Positions 18,466-27,397 of a stretch of 53,451 bases of DNA are shown here, piece after piece. The notes under the pieces were generated by a model, which ran no database searches, was not told the origin of the DNA, and worked only from the letters and a program-made list of their open reading frames with translations. Numbering within the stretch: position 1 is the first letter of the stretch; every line of letters begins with the position of its first letter. The translations under genes and the position numbers were made by a program. The stretch is from contig PLDW01000112.1 of the NCBI GenBank assembly GCA_003136315.1, forward strand, positions 1 through 53,451, given 5' to 3'. Origin of the DNA: Gemmataceae bacterium. GTDB lineage: Bacteria; Planctomycetota; Planctomycetia; Gemmatales; Gemmataceae.

Positions 18466-19734
18466 GTGGACCACGTTTGTAATTACAACAGATTATCATT
18501 CGTTCTCTATTGTGTTGTCACCGTTCTGGCATGTGGCTCCTTCGTTACCCAGGTAAAAGGGCAATCACCCCCCCAGATTTCCGCCACCTACCGCGGTTTG
18601 ACCCCAACCACGCCCGCAAACGATGGCCTGCCAGCCATGTTCCGTTATCGCTGGGTGGAACGGGACAAGTGGGTCGAGCGGGTTGCGGGGGTTGTACCGG
18701 GCATCCCGAACAACGAGCCGTCGGTTGGCATCCTCAACTGGGATGTCCCATCATCGGAGTTCACCACAGCGGGACTGGACCGGACCTTTCGGACCTATTG
18801 TGCTGAGGCACCAATCGGGGTCACCTCCGGGAAGACCTATCGGTTCCAGGTCCAATCACCGAGTCTACCTGAGGCCTTTGGCCTCCCTGAGACGCCTGAT
18901 GGTCGGGCCGAAGCTGTTCGACGAGCCAGCTATATTCGGGAACTCTATGGCCGCTATTACCTGACCTCCTTGGACGACCCCAATGCGACCCGGTCCTTCC
19001 AGGTCGCTCTTTGGGAGATCATTCACGAGACCCAGCTTCCCCCCGCGAAGGCTGCCCCGTTCGATCTGACGACCGGGAATTTTCAGGCCGACTACGCCAA
19101 TTTGGCCGCGGCTCCGAGCTTTGTTCGACAGGCTCAGGACTATCTGAAAAGCTTGACCGGTAACGAAAATCTGTTCTACGACAACCCGGGCCTGGCCGGG
19201 ATGGAATTGATCCGCTTGAAGGGACTGGCCGGAGCAGGCGCGGGAGACATTGCAGCCCAGTCTCAGTTCGCGCTCCAATCAGTGCAAGCATCAGCCAGTA
19301 ACAACGCAGTTGCAACGGCCGGGTCGGGTGTGACGAGCGGACTCGGTGGTTCTGGATCGGGAGGGCCGGGTGGCGGCAGTCCCTCACTTGGCGGTGTGCC
19401 GACGGGGTTTGGTCCTGGAGCTGGGTTTGGTGGGGTGGGGAGCCCAGGGACGACCGGAGGGTCCTCGACAACGGGAACCTCGACTGGGGCCGGTTCGACC
19501 ACTGAACCCACAACCACGAGTTCAACACCGTTTCAGCCACCCACAACATCAAGTAACGACCCCCCGATTAACCAACCGCCGAACAACTCCGTTTTACCGG
19601 CGATTGACCAATTACCGCCGACACCTCCGCAGACCAGTCCGGTCCCGGCCCCCGCGGGGGTCGTTCTTGGGCTCGTCGCCTGGGGAATTGTGGCTGGTCG
19701 CCGGAGCCTGGGCCGGGTGGCCAGGTCGAAGTAA
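18466..19734 (+). CDS. putative thioester-domain surface protein, copy 2
   Basis: A 422-residue paralogue of the preceding gene with the same order: signal peptide (about 1-33), domain with TYCAEAPIGV (Cys112) and SFQVALWEI (Gln179), a Gly-rich region, a Thr/Ser/Pro-rich stalk, then VPAPAG, a hydrophobic helix and RRSLGR at the end. Shared blocks such as YIREL-GRYYLTS and NFQADY confirm common descent, while the domain N-terminus has an insertion around residues 48-85. The GTG at 18466 is used because the nearby ATG at 18464 is in a frame that stops early. It probably works as a surface adhesin or matrix protein alongside copy 1. Confidence 0.75.
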   Translation: MDHVCNYNRLSFVLYCVVTVLACGSFVTQVKGQSPPQISATYRGLTPTTPANDGLPAMFRYRWVERDKWVERVAGVVPGIPNNEPSVGILNWDVPSSEFTTAGLDRTFRTYCAEAPIGVTSGKTYRFQVQSPSLPEAFGLPETPDGRAEAVRRASYIRELYGRYYLTSLDDPNATRSFQVALWEIIHETQLPPAKAAPFDLTTGNFQADYANLAAAPSFVRQAQDYLKSLTGNENLFYDNPGLAGMELIRLKGLAGAGAGDIAAQSQFALQSVQASASNNAVATAGSGVTSGLGGSGSGGPGGGSPSLGGVPTGFGPGAGFGGVGSPGTTGGSSTTGTSTGAGSTTEPTTTSSTPFQPPTTSSNDPPINQPPNNSVLPAIDQLPPTPPQTSPVPAPAGVVLGLVAWGIVAGRRSLGRVARSK

Positions 19735-19756
19735 CTTCACGCGGGGACTTTCCGCG

Positions 19757-19786
19757 GGCGGCTGGCATGGTAAGATGCCGGCCGCC
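19757..19786 (+). terminator. hairpin terminator after thioester copy 2
   Basis: GGCGGCTGGCAT (19757-19768) pairs with ATGCCGGCCGCC (19775-19786) through 12 bp with one G-U pair and a 6-nt loop. TCTTCGTTTTCC follows. This is a good intrinsic terminator 22 nt after the stop. Confidence 0.75.
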
Positions 19787-19833
19787 TCTTCGTTTTCCGT
19801 CCCCGCCTCCACTTACATGAAAGGATCGAACGG

Positions 19834-20157
19834 ATGGCCAAGTCGAAATCAACCCTCGCCATCACTCGGGATCAGTTCCGCTCGGATGCCAAACCGCTGC
19901 CTGTTGTGATCAACGGGAAGGAACTGGTGGCAATGGCAAAGGAGTTCTCCACGGGATCGCTTGGGTGGAACATCAACGACAAACTCCAGGTGGAAGTCGG
20001 CGGCCACATCGTGACTGTCCAGGTTGGGCTCAACCTGACGATCATCGGTAGCAAGGATCTGCCTGGTTCACCCGTAGCGGCGACCGCAGCTTCTCCACCA
20101 CCCCCGGCAACTGCAACCGGCGATGTCTCGACCGGGGGTGGGCAGGCCGATTTCTGA
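19834..20157 (+). CDS. small conserved hypothetical protein
   Basis: A 107-residue soluble protein. Residues 1-78 look like a small beta-rich domain (ELVAMAKEFSTGSLGWNIND, then LQVEVGGHIVTVQVGLNLTI), followed by a flexible Ala/Pro/Gly tail. I do not recognise the family. It starts 48 nt after a terminator and ends 22 nt before the DUF4380-like gene, so it is probably co-transcribed with that gene. Confidence 0.7.
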   Translation: MAKSKSTLAITRDQFRSDAKPLPVVINGKELVAMAKEFSTGSLGWNINDKLQVEVGGHIVTVQVGLNLTIIGSKDLPGSPVAATAASPPPPATATGDVSTGGGQADF

Positions 20158-20179
20158 TTTCTCCCGACGAGGACACATC

Positions 20180-21124
20180 GTGGACGTTGTCGAGTATCGC
20201 GGCTGGAAGAACAACCTCCGGCTGAGCAACAACGACGTGGAACTGATTGTCACCCTGGATGTTGGACCCCGGGTGATCGCCTACCGCCTCCCGGGCGGGT
20301 TCAACGTGATGAAAAATTACGAAGCCCAGATGGGAGGCACCGGGGAAACGGAATGGCAGATCCGCGGCGGGCACCGATTCTGGCTCGCTCCGGAGGATCT
20401 CAGCCGGACCTACTACCCGGACAACCGACCGGTTGCGTATGAGTCGATCGGTCCTGAGACAGCGCGGATCGTCGCTCCGCCCGAGGATGAGTATGGTGTC
20501 CAGAAGACAATGGAATTGCGACTTGCCAGCACCGGAACCCGTGTGGATGTCAAGTTGACGGTGACGAACACCGGGCGAGAGCCAACCGAACTTGCACCGT
20601 GGGGGCCGACAGTGATGGCCCCTGGCGGGGTAGAGGTGATCCCCCTTCCACCCAAGGCCCCGCACCCAGGGAACCCAAAGAACGCACAGTCCGCTGCCGA
20701 TTTCGGCCCAAACCAGGAGTTGATCCTCTGGCCCTATTTCGATTTCGCCGACACTCGCTGGACCTTTGGGAGCCGGTATCTCTTCCTCCGCCAGGATGTG
20801 AACAAGGGGCCGACGAAAATCGGGCTGGCACACCGAATGGGATGGGTCGCCTACCTGAACTCCGGTGTTCTCTTTGTGAAGCGGTTCGACTATCGAGAGG
20901 GTGCCTTATATCCCGACCGGGGAACCCGGTATCAGACCTTCACCTACCAGGAAATGCTGGAGATGGAGACGGTCGGAGAATTGGTGACGCTCTCGCCCGG
21001 CGGGTCGGCCGAGTTGTCCGAATCGTGGGAACTCTACGGTCACGTCCCACCGATTCGGTCGGAAGAAGATGTCGACCGGATCATCCTCCCGCTGATTAAT
21101 AATAGTTTAAAGTTTAAAGTTTAA
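20180..21124 (+). CDS. DUF4380-like (aldose-epimerase-fold) protein
   Basis: A 314-residue protein with an all-beta pattern like the galactose-mutarotase-type fold of DUF4380 proteins. Motifs include LDVGPRVIAYRLPGG, GGHRFWLAPED and WGPTVMAPGG. Such proteins bind sugars, but the reaction is not established. The open frame extends to 20123; I chose the GTG at 20180 because the longer version overlaps the previous gene and has no better ribosome site. The last residues (SLKFKV) are encoded by AT-rich repeat DNA. The neighbours mannose-1-phosphate guanylyltransferase and RuvX follow on the same strand. Confidence 0.75.
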   Translation: MDVVEYRGWKNNLRLSNNDVELIVTLDVGPRVIAYRLPGGFNVMKNYEAQMGGTGETEWQIRGGHRFWLAPEDLSRTYYPDNRPVAYESIGPETARIVAPPEDEYGVQKTMELRLASTGTRVDVKLTVTNTGREPTELAPWGPTVMAPGGVEVIPLPPKAPHPGNPKNAQSAADFGPNQELILWPYFDFADTRWTFGSRYLFLRQDVNKGPTKIGLAHRMGWVAYLNSGVLFVKRFDYREGALYPDRGTRYQTFTYQEMLEMETVGELVTLSPGGSAELSESWELYGHVPPIRSEEDVDRIILPLINNSLKFKV

Positions 21125-21250
21125 GAGTTTAAAGTGGATAATATGTTTTGATCCAAGAGTAAAACATATGGCTACATTCACGGTGACCTTCCCGAGATCA
21201 CGCTTTAAACTCTTAGCTTTAAACTCTTAAACTCTTAAACTTTAAACTTC
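21104..21250. repeat. AT-rich inverted repeat of TTTAAA units
   Basis: GTTTAAAGTTTAAAGTTTAA and following bases (21105-21136) recur inverted in 21204-21250, with extra CTTAAACT units. The two arms are near-complementary with small indels. The left arm covers the end of the DUF4380-like gene. It may serve as a terminator, but the iterated unit suggests a repeat element. It contrasts sharply with the GC-rich surroundings. Confidence 0.85.
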
Positions 21251-21259
21251 TAAAAATCG

Positions 21260-22348
21260 ATGCTTCACGCGATGATCATGGCCGGTGGCGGAGGAACCCG
21301 ATTCTGGCCCCGCAGCCGTGAGCGGCGGCCGAAACAGTTCCTCTCGTTTTCTGGGGACCGCACCCTCCTCCAGGAGACCGTCGACCGGATCTCTGCCCAG
21401 ATTCCGCCGGAACGGACGTGGGTGCTGACTGCTGAACCCTACCGCGCAGCGACAGCCGAACAACTGCCCGAACTTCTGTCCGAGCATGTCGTCGGTGAGC
21501 CGGCTCGGCGCGACACGGCCCCCTGCATCGGGCTTGGGGCTGCCTTGATTGCCAGGGACGACCCGGACGCGACGATCATCGTCATGCCCGCCGATCACCT
21601 GATTGAGCCGGTCCAGGAATTCCACCGGGCGGTTCATGCGGCCGAGCAATTCGCCGCGGAGTTCCCAACCTCGCTCCTCACCTTCGGCATTCCCCCGAAT
21701 TACCCATCCATCGGATACGGATACATCAAATTCGCCGAGCAGGTGGCCATCCGACAGGGGGTGCCGGTGTCCCGGGTCACGGAGTTTGTCGAGAAGCCCG
21801 ACGAACAGACGGCCGAGCAATATGTGGCAAGTGGGCAGTACTTCTGGAACAGCGGGATATTTGTCTGGAAGCCGGCCACGGTGTTGGGTGAGTTGAGGGC
21901 CAATAAGCCGGAACTCTACCAGATCGTGATGCGAATTGCCGACGCCTGGGACACCCCGCGAGGGCCAGAGGTGTTCCGGACCGAATACGAGAAGGCCGAG
22001 AAGATCAGCATCGATTACGCAGTGATGCAGGATGCGGGGAAAGCCGGCAAAGTGTTGGTGATGCACGCACCCTACCAGTGGGACGACGTGGGGAGTTGGC
22101 TCGCCCTGGAACGTCGTAATCCCCAGGATCCGCAGCGAAACACCGTTCAGGGTCTGCACTGCGGCGTGACCACGAGTGGGTGTGTGATCGTCTCGGACGG
22201 TGACCACCTGATTGGAACCATTGGGGTGAAAGATCTGATCATCATTCAAAACGGAAACGCCACCCTGGTCGCCACCCGAGAGAACGAGGGCGAAGTGAAG
22301 AAACTGGTGGACGAAATCAAGGCGAAGGGCCTGGGGCGGTTTCTATGA
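21260..22348 (+). CDS. manC: mannose-1-phosphate guanylyltransferase
   Basis: A 362-residue enzyme making GDP-mannose from GTP and mannose 1-phosphate for surface glycans. The nucleotidyltransferase signature is intact (AGGGGTRFWPRSRERRPKQ at about 8-26), with MPADHLI carrying the metal-binding region, FVEKPD, and WNSGIFVWK. The length fits the single-domain form without a fused isomerase. The start is only 10 nt after the AT-rich repeat. Its stop overlaps the RuvX start by 4 nt, so the two genes are co-transcribed. The symbol is used for function; orthology to a named manC was not tested. Confidence 0.92.
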   Translation: MLHAMIMAGGGGTRFWPRSRERRPKQFLSFSGDRTLLQETVDRISAQIPPERTWVLTAEPYRAATAEQLPELLSEHVVGEPARRDTAPCIGLGAALIARDDPDATIIVMPADHLIEPVQEFHRAVHAAEQFAAEFPTSLLTFGIPPNYPSIGYGYIKFAEQVAIRQGVPVSRVTEFVEKPDEQTAEQYVASGQYFWNSGIFVWKPATVLGELRANKPELYQIVMRIADAWDTPRGPEVFRTEYEKAEKISIDYAVMQDAGKAGKVLVMHAPYQWDDVGSWLALERRNPQDPQRNTVQGLHCGVTTSGCVIVSDGDHLIGTIGVKDLIIIQNGNATLVATRENEGEVKKLVDEIKAKGLGRFL

Positions 22349-22920
22349 GTGAAGAACCGACTCCCTCAACGGCAGGCCCAATTGGCCAGGGAGGAGAAGA
22401 TCCCTCGGCGGCTGGCCCCACCTCCGGGGCCGGTGAAAGAACCTTCCCCTCCCACGGCCGACTCCTGGGTGTCGACTTTGGCACTGTCCGCGTCGGTCTG
22501 GCCATTTCCGACCCGGACCGGGTGATCTCCTCCCCACTCGACACTTACACCCGAAAGGGCGAAGCCGCTGATGGCACCTTTTTTGCCAGGTTGATAGTGG
22601 CCGAACGGATCGCTGCGCTGGTGGTCGGGTTGCCCCTCCACACGGGCGGCGAGGAAGGGAAGAAGGCCGCCGAAGCCCGGCGATTCGGGGCCTGGCTTGC
22701 GGTTGTGACAGGGCTTCCAGTCGTATTTTGGGATGAGCGATTCACCACAGCCGTCGCCGAAGACGCTCTGCGGGCTGCTGGGCTCAACCCTCGGAAACGC
22801 AAGGAGCGCCGGGATCGGGTCGCCGCCCAACTGATCCTCCAGGGGTTCATCGAGGCGGGTTGCCCGGCTGATGGCACCCCGTCAGGTCCACTTCCGCCAG
22901 ACGATGCGATGTCGAGTTGA
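22345..22920 (+). CDS. ruvX: RuvX/YqgF RNase H-fold nuclease
   Basis: A 191-residue member of the YqgF/RuvX family, which acts on Holliday junctions or in 16S rRNA 5' maturation. It has LLGVDFGTVRVGLAISD at about 40-56 with the first catalytic Asp, VVGLPLHTGGEEG, and WDERFTT with the second acidic residue. The final D in RRDRVAAQLILQGF completes the site. It has an unusual 38-residue Gly/Pro/Ser-rich N-terminal extension, and no later start gives a clear ribosome site. Its start overlaps the preceding stop (ATGA). Confidence 0.92.
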   Translation: MSEEPTPSTAGPIGQGGEDPSAAGPTSGAGERTFPSHGRLLGVDFGTVRVGLAISDPDRVISSPLDTYTRKGEAADGTFFARLIVAERIAALVVGLPLHTGGEEGKKAAEARRFGAWLAVVTGLPVVFWDERFTTAVAEDALRAAGLNPRKRKERRDRVAAQLILQGFIEAGCPADGTPSGPLPPDDAMSS

Positions 22921-23091
22921 GCGTTTATTGATGTTTAACTTCCAGCTCAGGAATAAGTTAGGTCACGATGCCAAGTCGGAATTGAAACTCGTCACAACCC
23001 GCCTAAACTACCCCCGTCGTCATTCCGGACCCGGTCGCCCCGCTCCGCGGGCACTCGCCCGACCGCCCGGCAGTTCCCGTGAGGTTCCGGT

Positions 23092-25707
23092 ATGCCTGTG
23101 CGATCGATCCGGACGTACACTGTTCTGCCTTGCCTGCCCGAACGACTTCATACTCTTCAGACGCTTGCGTACAACCTTTGGTGGTGTTGGAACGCGGATG
23201 CAGTCGCCCTGTTCCGTCGCATTAACCCCGATCTCTTTGAAGCCCTCGACCACAGTCCCATCCGCCTCCTGGGCGCGACGGAACAGAAACGGTTCGAGCA
23301 ACTCGAACAGGACGATGGTTTCCTCGCCCACATGGACAGGGTGGCTGCCGCTCTCGATCACTATCTCAGCGCCCGGACCTGGTTCCACGAGACATTCCTC
23401 GGACGTGCCGAGTCGAGTCGGCTTGTCGACCCGACTAACCTGATCGAGGGTGACATCCGGGTTGCCTACTTCTCGGCAGAGTTCGGCATCCACGAAAGCG
23501 TACCGGTCTATTCCGGAGGCCTTGGGGTGCTGGCGGGCGACCACCTGAAAAGCGCCAGCGATCTGGGCATCCCGCTCGTCGGGGTCAGCCTGATGTACCG
23601 GGAGGGGTATTTCCGTCAGTACCTGAACGTCGATGGGTGGCAGCAGGAGCGTTACCCCGAAAACGACTTCTTCACGCTCCCCCTGGTTCTTGAGGAGAAC
23701 TCAGACGGGTCGCCTATGCTGGTGACGGTCCCACTCCCTGGGCGGGAAGTGCGAATACGAGTGTGGCGGGTGCAGGTCGGTCGAGTGCCGCTCTATCTCC
23801 TCGACGCCAACATCGCCGAGAACCGACAGGAAGACCGGGGGATCACCGCTCAGTTGTACGGTGGGGACCAGCACACCCGCATCCAGCAGGAGATCATCCT
23901 CGGAATTGGTGGCATCCGGGCTCTCAAGGCACTCGGGAAAATGCCAACTGTGTGCCACATGAACGAGGGGCACTCGGCGTTCTGCGGCCTGGAGCGTGTG
24001 CGGATGATGATGGAGGAGCATCGCCTCGACTTTGCCTCCGCGGCCGAGGCGGTCAAGGCCGGAACCTGCTTTACCACCCACACTCCCGTTCCGGCCGGGA
24101 ACGATGCCTTCCCGATCCAGATGATCGAGCAATATCTCGGGGAATATCTGCACGGGATGGGTGTGGACCGCAACACCCTGACCACACTGGGTCGCCAGCA
24201 CCCGCGCAACGAGGGCGAGCCATTCGGGATGACAGTCCTGGCGCTGAGGATGGCGAACACCAGCAACGGGGTGAGCAAGCTCCACGGCAGTGTGTCGCGG
24301 AAGATGTGGCACGAGATCTGGCCGGGCCTCCCTACCGCCGAGGTGCCGATCACTTCCATCACCAACGGTGTCCACACCCAGAGCTGGCTGTCCCCTGAAA
24401 TTGGGCAACTTTATGACCGTTATCTCGGCGTCCAGTGGGAGGAGAAGCCAACCGAATTTGCCATCTGGAAACGGGTCGAGCAAATCCCGGACGCCGAACT
24501 TTGGCGGACTCACGAGCGCGGCCGGGAGCGCTTGGTTGCCTTCGCACGGCAGCGGTTGCGCGCCCAGCTCAAGCGTCGGGGTTCACCCCCGAGTGAGGTC
24601 GAGGCAGCCGACGAGGTGCTCGATCCAGACGCCTTGACGATCGGTTTCGCCCGCCGATTCGCAACCTACAAGCGAGGCGATCTGATCTTCCGTAACCCGG
24701 ACCGGATCAAGGCTCTACTGAATGACTCAAAGCGACCGGTCCAGATCATCTTCAGCGGTAAAGCGCACCCGAAGGATCAGGGCGGGAAAGAGTTGATCGC
24801 CCGGGTGGTGCAGATGGCCCGACGTCCGGAGTTTCGCCGCCATGTCGTGTTCCTGGAGGACTACGACATGAACGTCGCCCGGCATCTGGTTCAAGGAGTC
24901 GATGTCTGGTTGAATAATCCCCGACGCCCGCTTGAAGCGTCGGGCACAAGCGGGATGAAAGTTCCGTGTAACGGCGGGCTCAACCTCTCGATCCTGGATG
25001 GCTGGTGGGTGGAGGGATACGACGGGGACAATGGATGGGTGATTGGGGCCGGTGAGGAGTACACCGACCTCGGCTATCAGGACGACGTGGAGAGCCGGGC
25101 CCTCTACGACCTGATCGAGCAGGATATTGCGCCACTATTCTATACACGGGGGAACGACGGGCTCCCCCGAGGTTGGATCCGTCGCATGAAACGCTCGATC
25201 ATGACCCTGGTTCCGGTGTTCAACACCAACAGGATGGTCGAGGAATACACAGAACGGTGTTACCTCCCCAGTCACCATCGGTATGCCCGGCTGATGGCAA
25301 ACCGCTTGACCGCAGCGAAGGACTTGGCGGCATGGCGACGGAAGATGTCGGCCGACTGGGGACAGATCCGGATCGAGTCGGTGGACGCCCCGGCCGGGGA
25401 GATGCACAAGGTGGGCGGCGTGTTCCCCGTCGAGGTCCGAGTGAACCTGGGCACGTTGACTCCGGATGATGTCGAGGTGCAACTCTGCCACGGCGTGCTG
25501 GATGCCATGGGGGAGATCGCCGACCCCCATGCGCTGGCCCTGCACCCCGAGAGTCCGTTCTCAGCGAACGGCACTCCCCGAATCCTCACCTTTGCGGGCA
25601 AAGTGCCATGCCTCGCCAGTGGGCAGTTCGGCTTCAGCGTCCGGGTTCTCCCGAAGCACCCCCACCTGCCCCACCCGTTCGAGCCTGGCCTGGTCACGTG
25701 GGGATGA
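23092..25707 (+). CDS. glgP: alpha-glucan (glycogen) phosphorylase, DUF3417 type
   Basis: An 871-residue GT35 enzyme that releases glucose 1-phosphate from glycogen or other alpha-glucans using PLP. The N-terminus (TYTVLPCLPERLHTLQTLAY, then NLWWCWN) is the DUF3417 domain of the short alpha-glucan phosphorylase family. VAYFSAEFGIHES, YSGGLGVLAGDHLKSASDLG and MNEGHSAF follow. The PLP site is intact (EASGTSGMKVPCNGGLN, with Lys binding PLP). The C-terminal about 100 residues form a beta-rich extension. The ATG at 23092 gives the family N-terminus. It stands alone and ends 64 nt before a convergent gene. Confidence 0.95.
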   Translation: MPVRSIRTYTVLPCLPERLHTLQTLAYNLWWCWNADAVALFRRINPDLFEALDHSPIRLLGATEQKRFEQLEQDDGFLAHMDRVAAALDHYLSARTWFHETFLGRAESSRLVDPTNLIEGDIRVAYFSAEFGIHESVPVYSGGLGVLAGDHLKSASDLGIPLVGVSLMYREGYFRQYLNVDGWQQERYPENDFFTLPLVLEENSDGSPMLVTVPLPGREVRIRVWRVQVGRVPLYLLDANIAENRQEDRGITAQLYGGDQHTRIQQEIILGIGGIRALKALGKMPTVCHMNEGHSAFCGLERVRMMMEEHRLDFASAAEAVKAGTCFTTHTPVPAGNDAFPIQMIEQYLGEYLHGMGVDRNTLTTLGRQHPRNEGEPFGMTVLALRMANTSNGVSKLHGSVSRKMWHEIWPGLPTAEVPITSITNGVHTQSWLSPEIGQLYDRYLGVQWEEKPTEFAIWKRVEQIPDAELWRTHERGRERLVAFARQRLRAQLKRRGSPPSEVEAADEVLDPDALTIGFARRFATYKRGDLIFRNPDRIKALLNDSKRPVQIIFSGKAHPKDQGGKELIARVVQMARRPEFRRHVVFLEDYDMNVARHLVQGVDVWLNNPRRPLEASGTSGMKVPCNGGLNLSILDGWWVEGYDGDNGWVIGAGEEYTDLGYQDDVESRALYDLIEQDIAPLFYTRGNDGLPRGWIRRMKRSIMTLVPVFNTNRMVEEYTERCYLPSHHRYARLMANRLTAAKDLAAWRRKMSADWGQIRIESVDAPAGEMHKVGGVFPVEVRVNLGTLTPDDVEVQLCHGVLDAMGEIADPHALALHPESPFSANGTPRILTFAGKVPCLASGQFGFSVRVLPKHPHLPHPFEPGLVTWG

Positions 25708-25771
25708 TGCGAGCGATAGGCTCTGCCCGCGGAATGTCGGATGGTGCTGGAGAACGCCTGACCAGACTCCA

Positions 25772-26557
25772 TCAACTCACTGTGACGGACTTCTCGCGTA
25801 ACAACTTGTCGATCACAGCCAGTTTCCGGTGGATGTGGAGGACATTCTTCAACTCAATCGCTGGGGTGGTGTGAATACTCGACCGGATCTCCAGATCCCC
25901 GGCTCCCAGCCCCAGAACCCAGTGACGGAACGCATCGCTCCGCTTCTTCTCCACGGTGGCCCCCTCGGCTGGAGTCACCACTTCGCTGTCACCGACCTCC
26001 AGGACGTACCGGATCTGGCCTCGACCAAAGATGACGTAGTGCTGCTTATCGTAGAAACAGATCACAGCGATCCAGGCCAGAAGCAGCGGGATACCGACGC
26101 ACAGATACCCAGCCGCGTTGATCCGAATCTCTAGACCTCCCAGAAACCCGAGGATCGGCCCCCACCAGCCTAACCAGGCGAAGAGCACGGCCACGGCGAT
26201 CAGTGATATGGCCGCGACAACCGACACCATCCCCCGGAACAGCACGGTGCTGGAGACAGCAACCGCAAGAAGGGTAATCACGAAGATTGCGCCTGGGACG
26301 TTGGTGTCACTGACCGTCACGCCTCCGGAGCGATCCCCTTCAGCGTATGACACAATGGCCAGGATGAACGAGATGAGCCAGACCGGCCACCAGTACACGA
26401 GACTCGAGTGGCCATATATGACGATCTGGTTCGCCTCCTCTTTCGGCTTGGATGGGAGAACATTGTACACAGCGACGGGACCTGGCGGGGCTGCCGTGGG
26501 AGTCGTGGGTGCCGTGGGAGTCGTGGGAGTCGTGGGAGTCGTGGGTGCTGTGGACAT
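25772..26557 (-). CDS. membrane protein with a bacterial PH-like C-terminal domain
   Basis: A 261-residue protein. Residues 1-25 are a Thr-Pro-rich tail made by a tandem 9-bp repeat. Residues about 50-165 hold several membrane helices (SSLVYWWPVWLISFILAIVS, then PGAIFVITLLAVAVSSTVLF, and others). The soluble C-terminus (GDLEIRSSIHTTPAIELKNVLHIH) has the pattern of bacterial PH-like domains, in which IELKNV is typical. It is convergent with the phosphorylase gene. It probably sits at the inner membrane, role unknown. Confidence 0.75.
   Translation of the reverse strand: MSTAPTTPTTPTTPTAPTTPTAAPPGPVAVYNVLPSKPKEEANQIVIYGHSSLVYWWPVWLISFILAIVSYAEGDRSGGVTVSDTNVPGAIFVITLLAVAVSSTVLFRGMVSVVAAISLIAVAVLFAWLGWWGPILGFLGGLEIRINAAGYLCVGIPLLLAWIAVICFYDKQHYVIFGRGQIRYVLEVGDSEVVTPAEGATVEKKRSDAFRHWVLGLGAGDLEIRSSIHTTPAIELKNVLHIHRKLAVIDKLLREKSVTVS
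26496..26549. repeat. six tandem 9-bp units coding for Thr/Pro/Ala
   Basis: Units read GTGGGAGTC or GTGGGTGCC on the plus strand, six in a row without gaps. On the minus strand they encode the three-residue TPT/TPA repeats of the N-terminal tail of the PH-like membrane protein. Whole units keep the reading frame, so copy number could vary between strains. Confidence 0.9.
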
Positions 26558-26659
26558 TGTCGTTCTCTGGAATGGCTGGCAGTTATCCCTCCACGATGTG
26601 GGGGGAGTGGGACTAAGAACCCGCAGGACATTTGGTATGTTGGCTTCTCAGGGAATGAA

Positions 26660-27361
26660 TCACTCTTTGGATGCAAAGAACTCCCGTGCCTGAGCCAGCA
26701 ACTGGCCCTCGGTGAGGTGATGACTGTCGACCACAATCGTGCCGACGATGTGATCGGCGACATCGCGATGGTGGTGCTTCAATTCGGCGACCAACTGATC
26801 CATCGCACTGCTTTCACCGGTACCGCTGCCGAAGATCAGGATTCGCTCCGCACCCCGCAAGGTTTTGGCAATCGCTTCGTAATCACTTTTCCGCTCCGGC
26901 TTCCGTTTGCCATCGGATTCTTCGTTCTGGGTGTGCAGGTGCCGACGATAGCCATACGGGTCGTACGGAACCAGATGCTGCGGAATGGAACCGTTCATCT
27001 CGGTGCGGTAGACCTTCGCCTCGTGGTGATCAATGATGACCAACAGGGGAACGCCTGGCCCAACCAGTGTGGGGCTGACTTCCGCGGCCGACTCCTCCAG
27101 AAAGCGGCGAATCGCCAGCAAGTCTTCCACTGTGGCGATGTCCTTGTGTTTCGGAACATGCAAGAATGCGACCCGTCCATTCCGAATCACCTGGATGGAG
27201 CCACTGGCCTCGTCAGTCACTTCTCCCAGAGAAGCGAGCAGCGATCGCACATCGTGCCATTCCAGGTTGTGCGCTGCTGGATGACGGAAGATCGCCTCAT
27301 ACGTGTGTCGGTGACGCCCATTCAAGTGGGGTGGGGCCTGGAGCCGGCCTTGAGTCGTCAT
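26660..27361 (-). CDS. protein with HicA-like N-terminal domain and eRF1-like C-terminal part
   Basis: A 233-residue protein. Residues about 10-85 (TYEAIFRHPAAHNLEWHDVR, then VAFLHVPKHKDIATVEDLLA) resemble the small dsRNA-binding-like fold of HicA. The rest (LLVIIDHHEAKVYRTEM and ERILIFGSGTGESSAMDQL, ending near HLTEGQLLAQAREFF) resembles bacterial proteins of the archaeo-eukaryotic release-factor-like group. The ATG at 27361 was chosen over 27397 because GAGGG lies 8 nt before it. No HicB-like antitoxin is beside it, so it is probably not a classical toxin. Domain names are by eye and uncertain. Confidence 0.6.
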   Translation of the reverse strand: MTTQGRLQAPPHLNGRHRHTYEAIFRHPAAHNLEWHDVRSLLASLGEVTDEASGSIQVIRNGRVAFLHVPKHKDIATVEDLLAIRRFLEESAAEVSPTLVGPGVPLLVIIDHHEAKVYRTEMNGSIPQHLVPYDPYGYRRHLHTQNEESDGKRKPERKSDYEAIAKTLRGAERILIFGSGTGESSAMDQLVAELKHHHRDVADHIVGTIVVDSHHLTEGQLLAQAREFFASKE

Positions 27362-27397
27362 GGTGTTGCCCTCGAAATTGGATTCGGTACGCCGCAC

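Noticed and set aside
26660-27361. Classical HicA toxin
   Set aside because: It is about three times longer than HicA and has no HicB neighbour.
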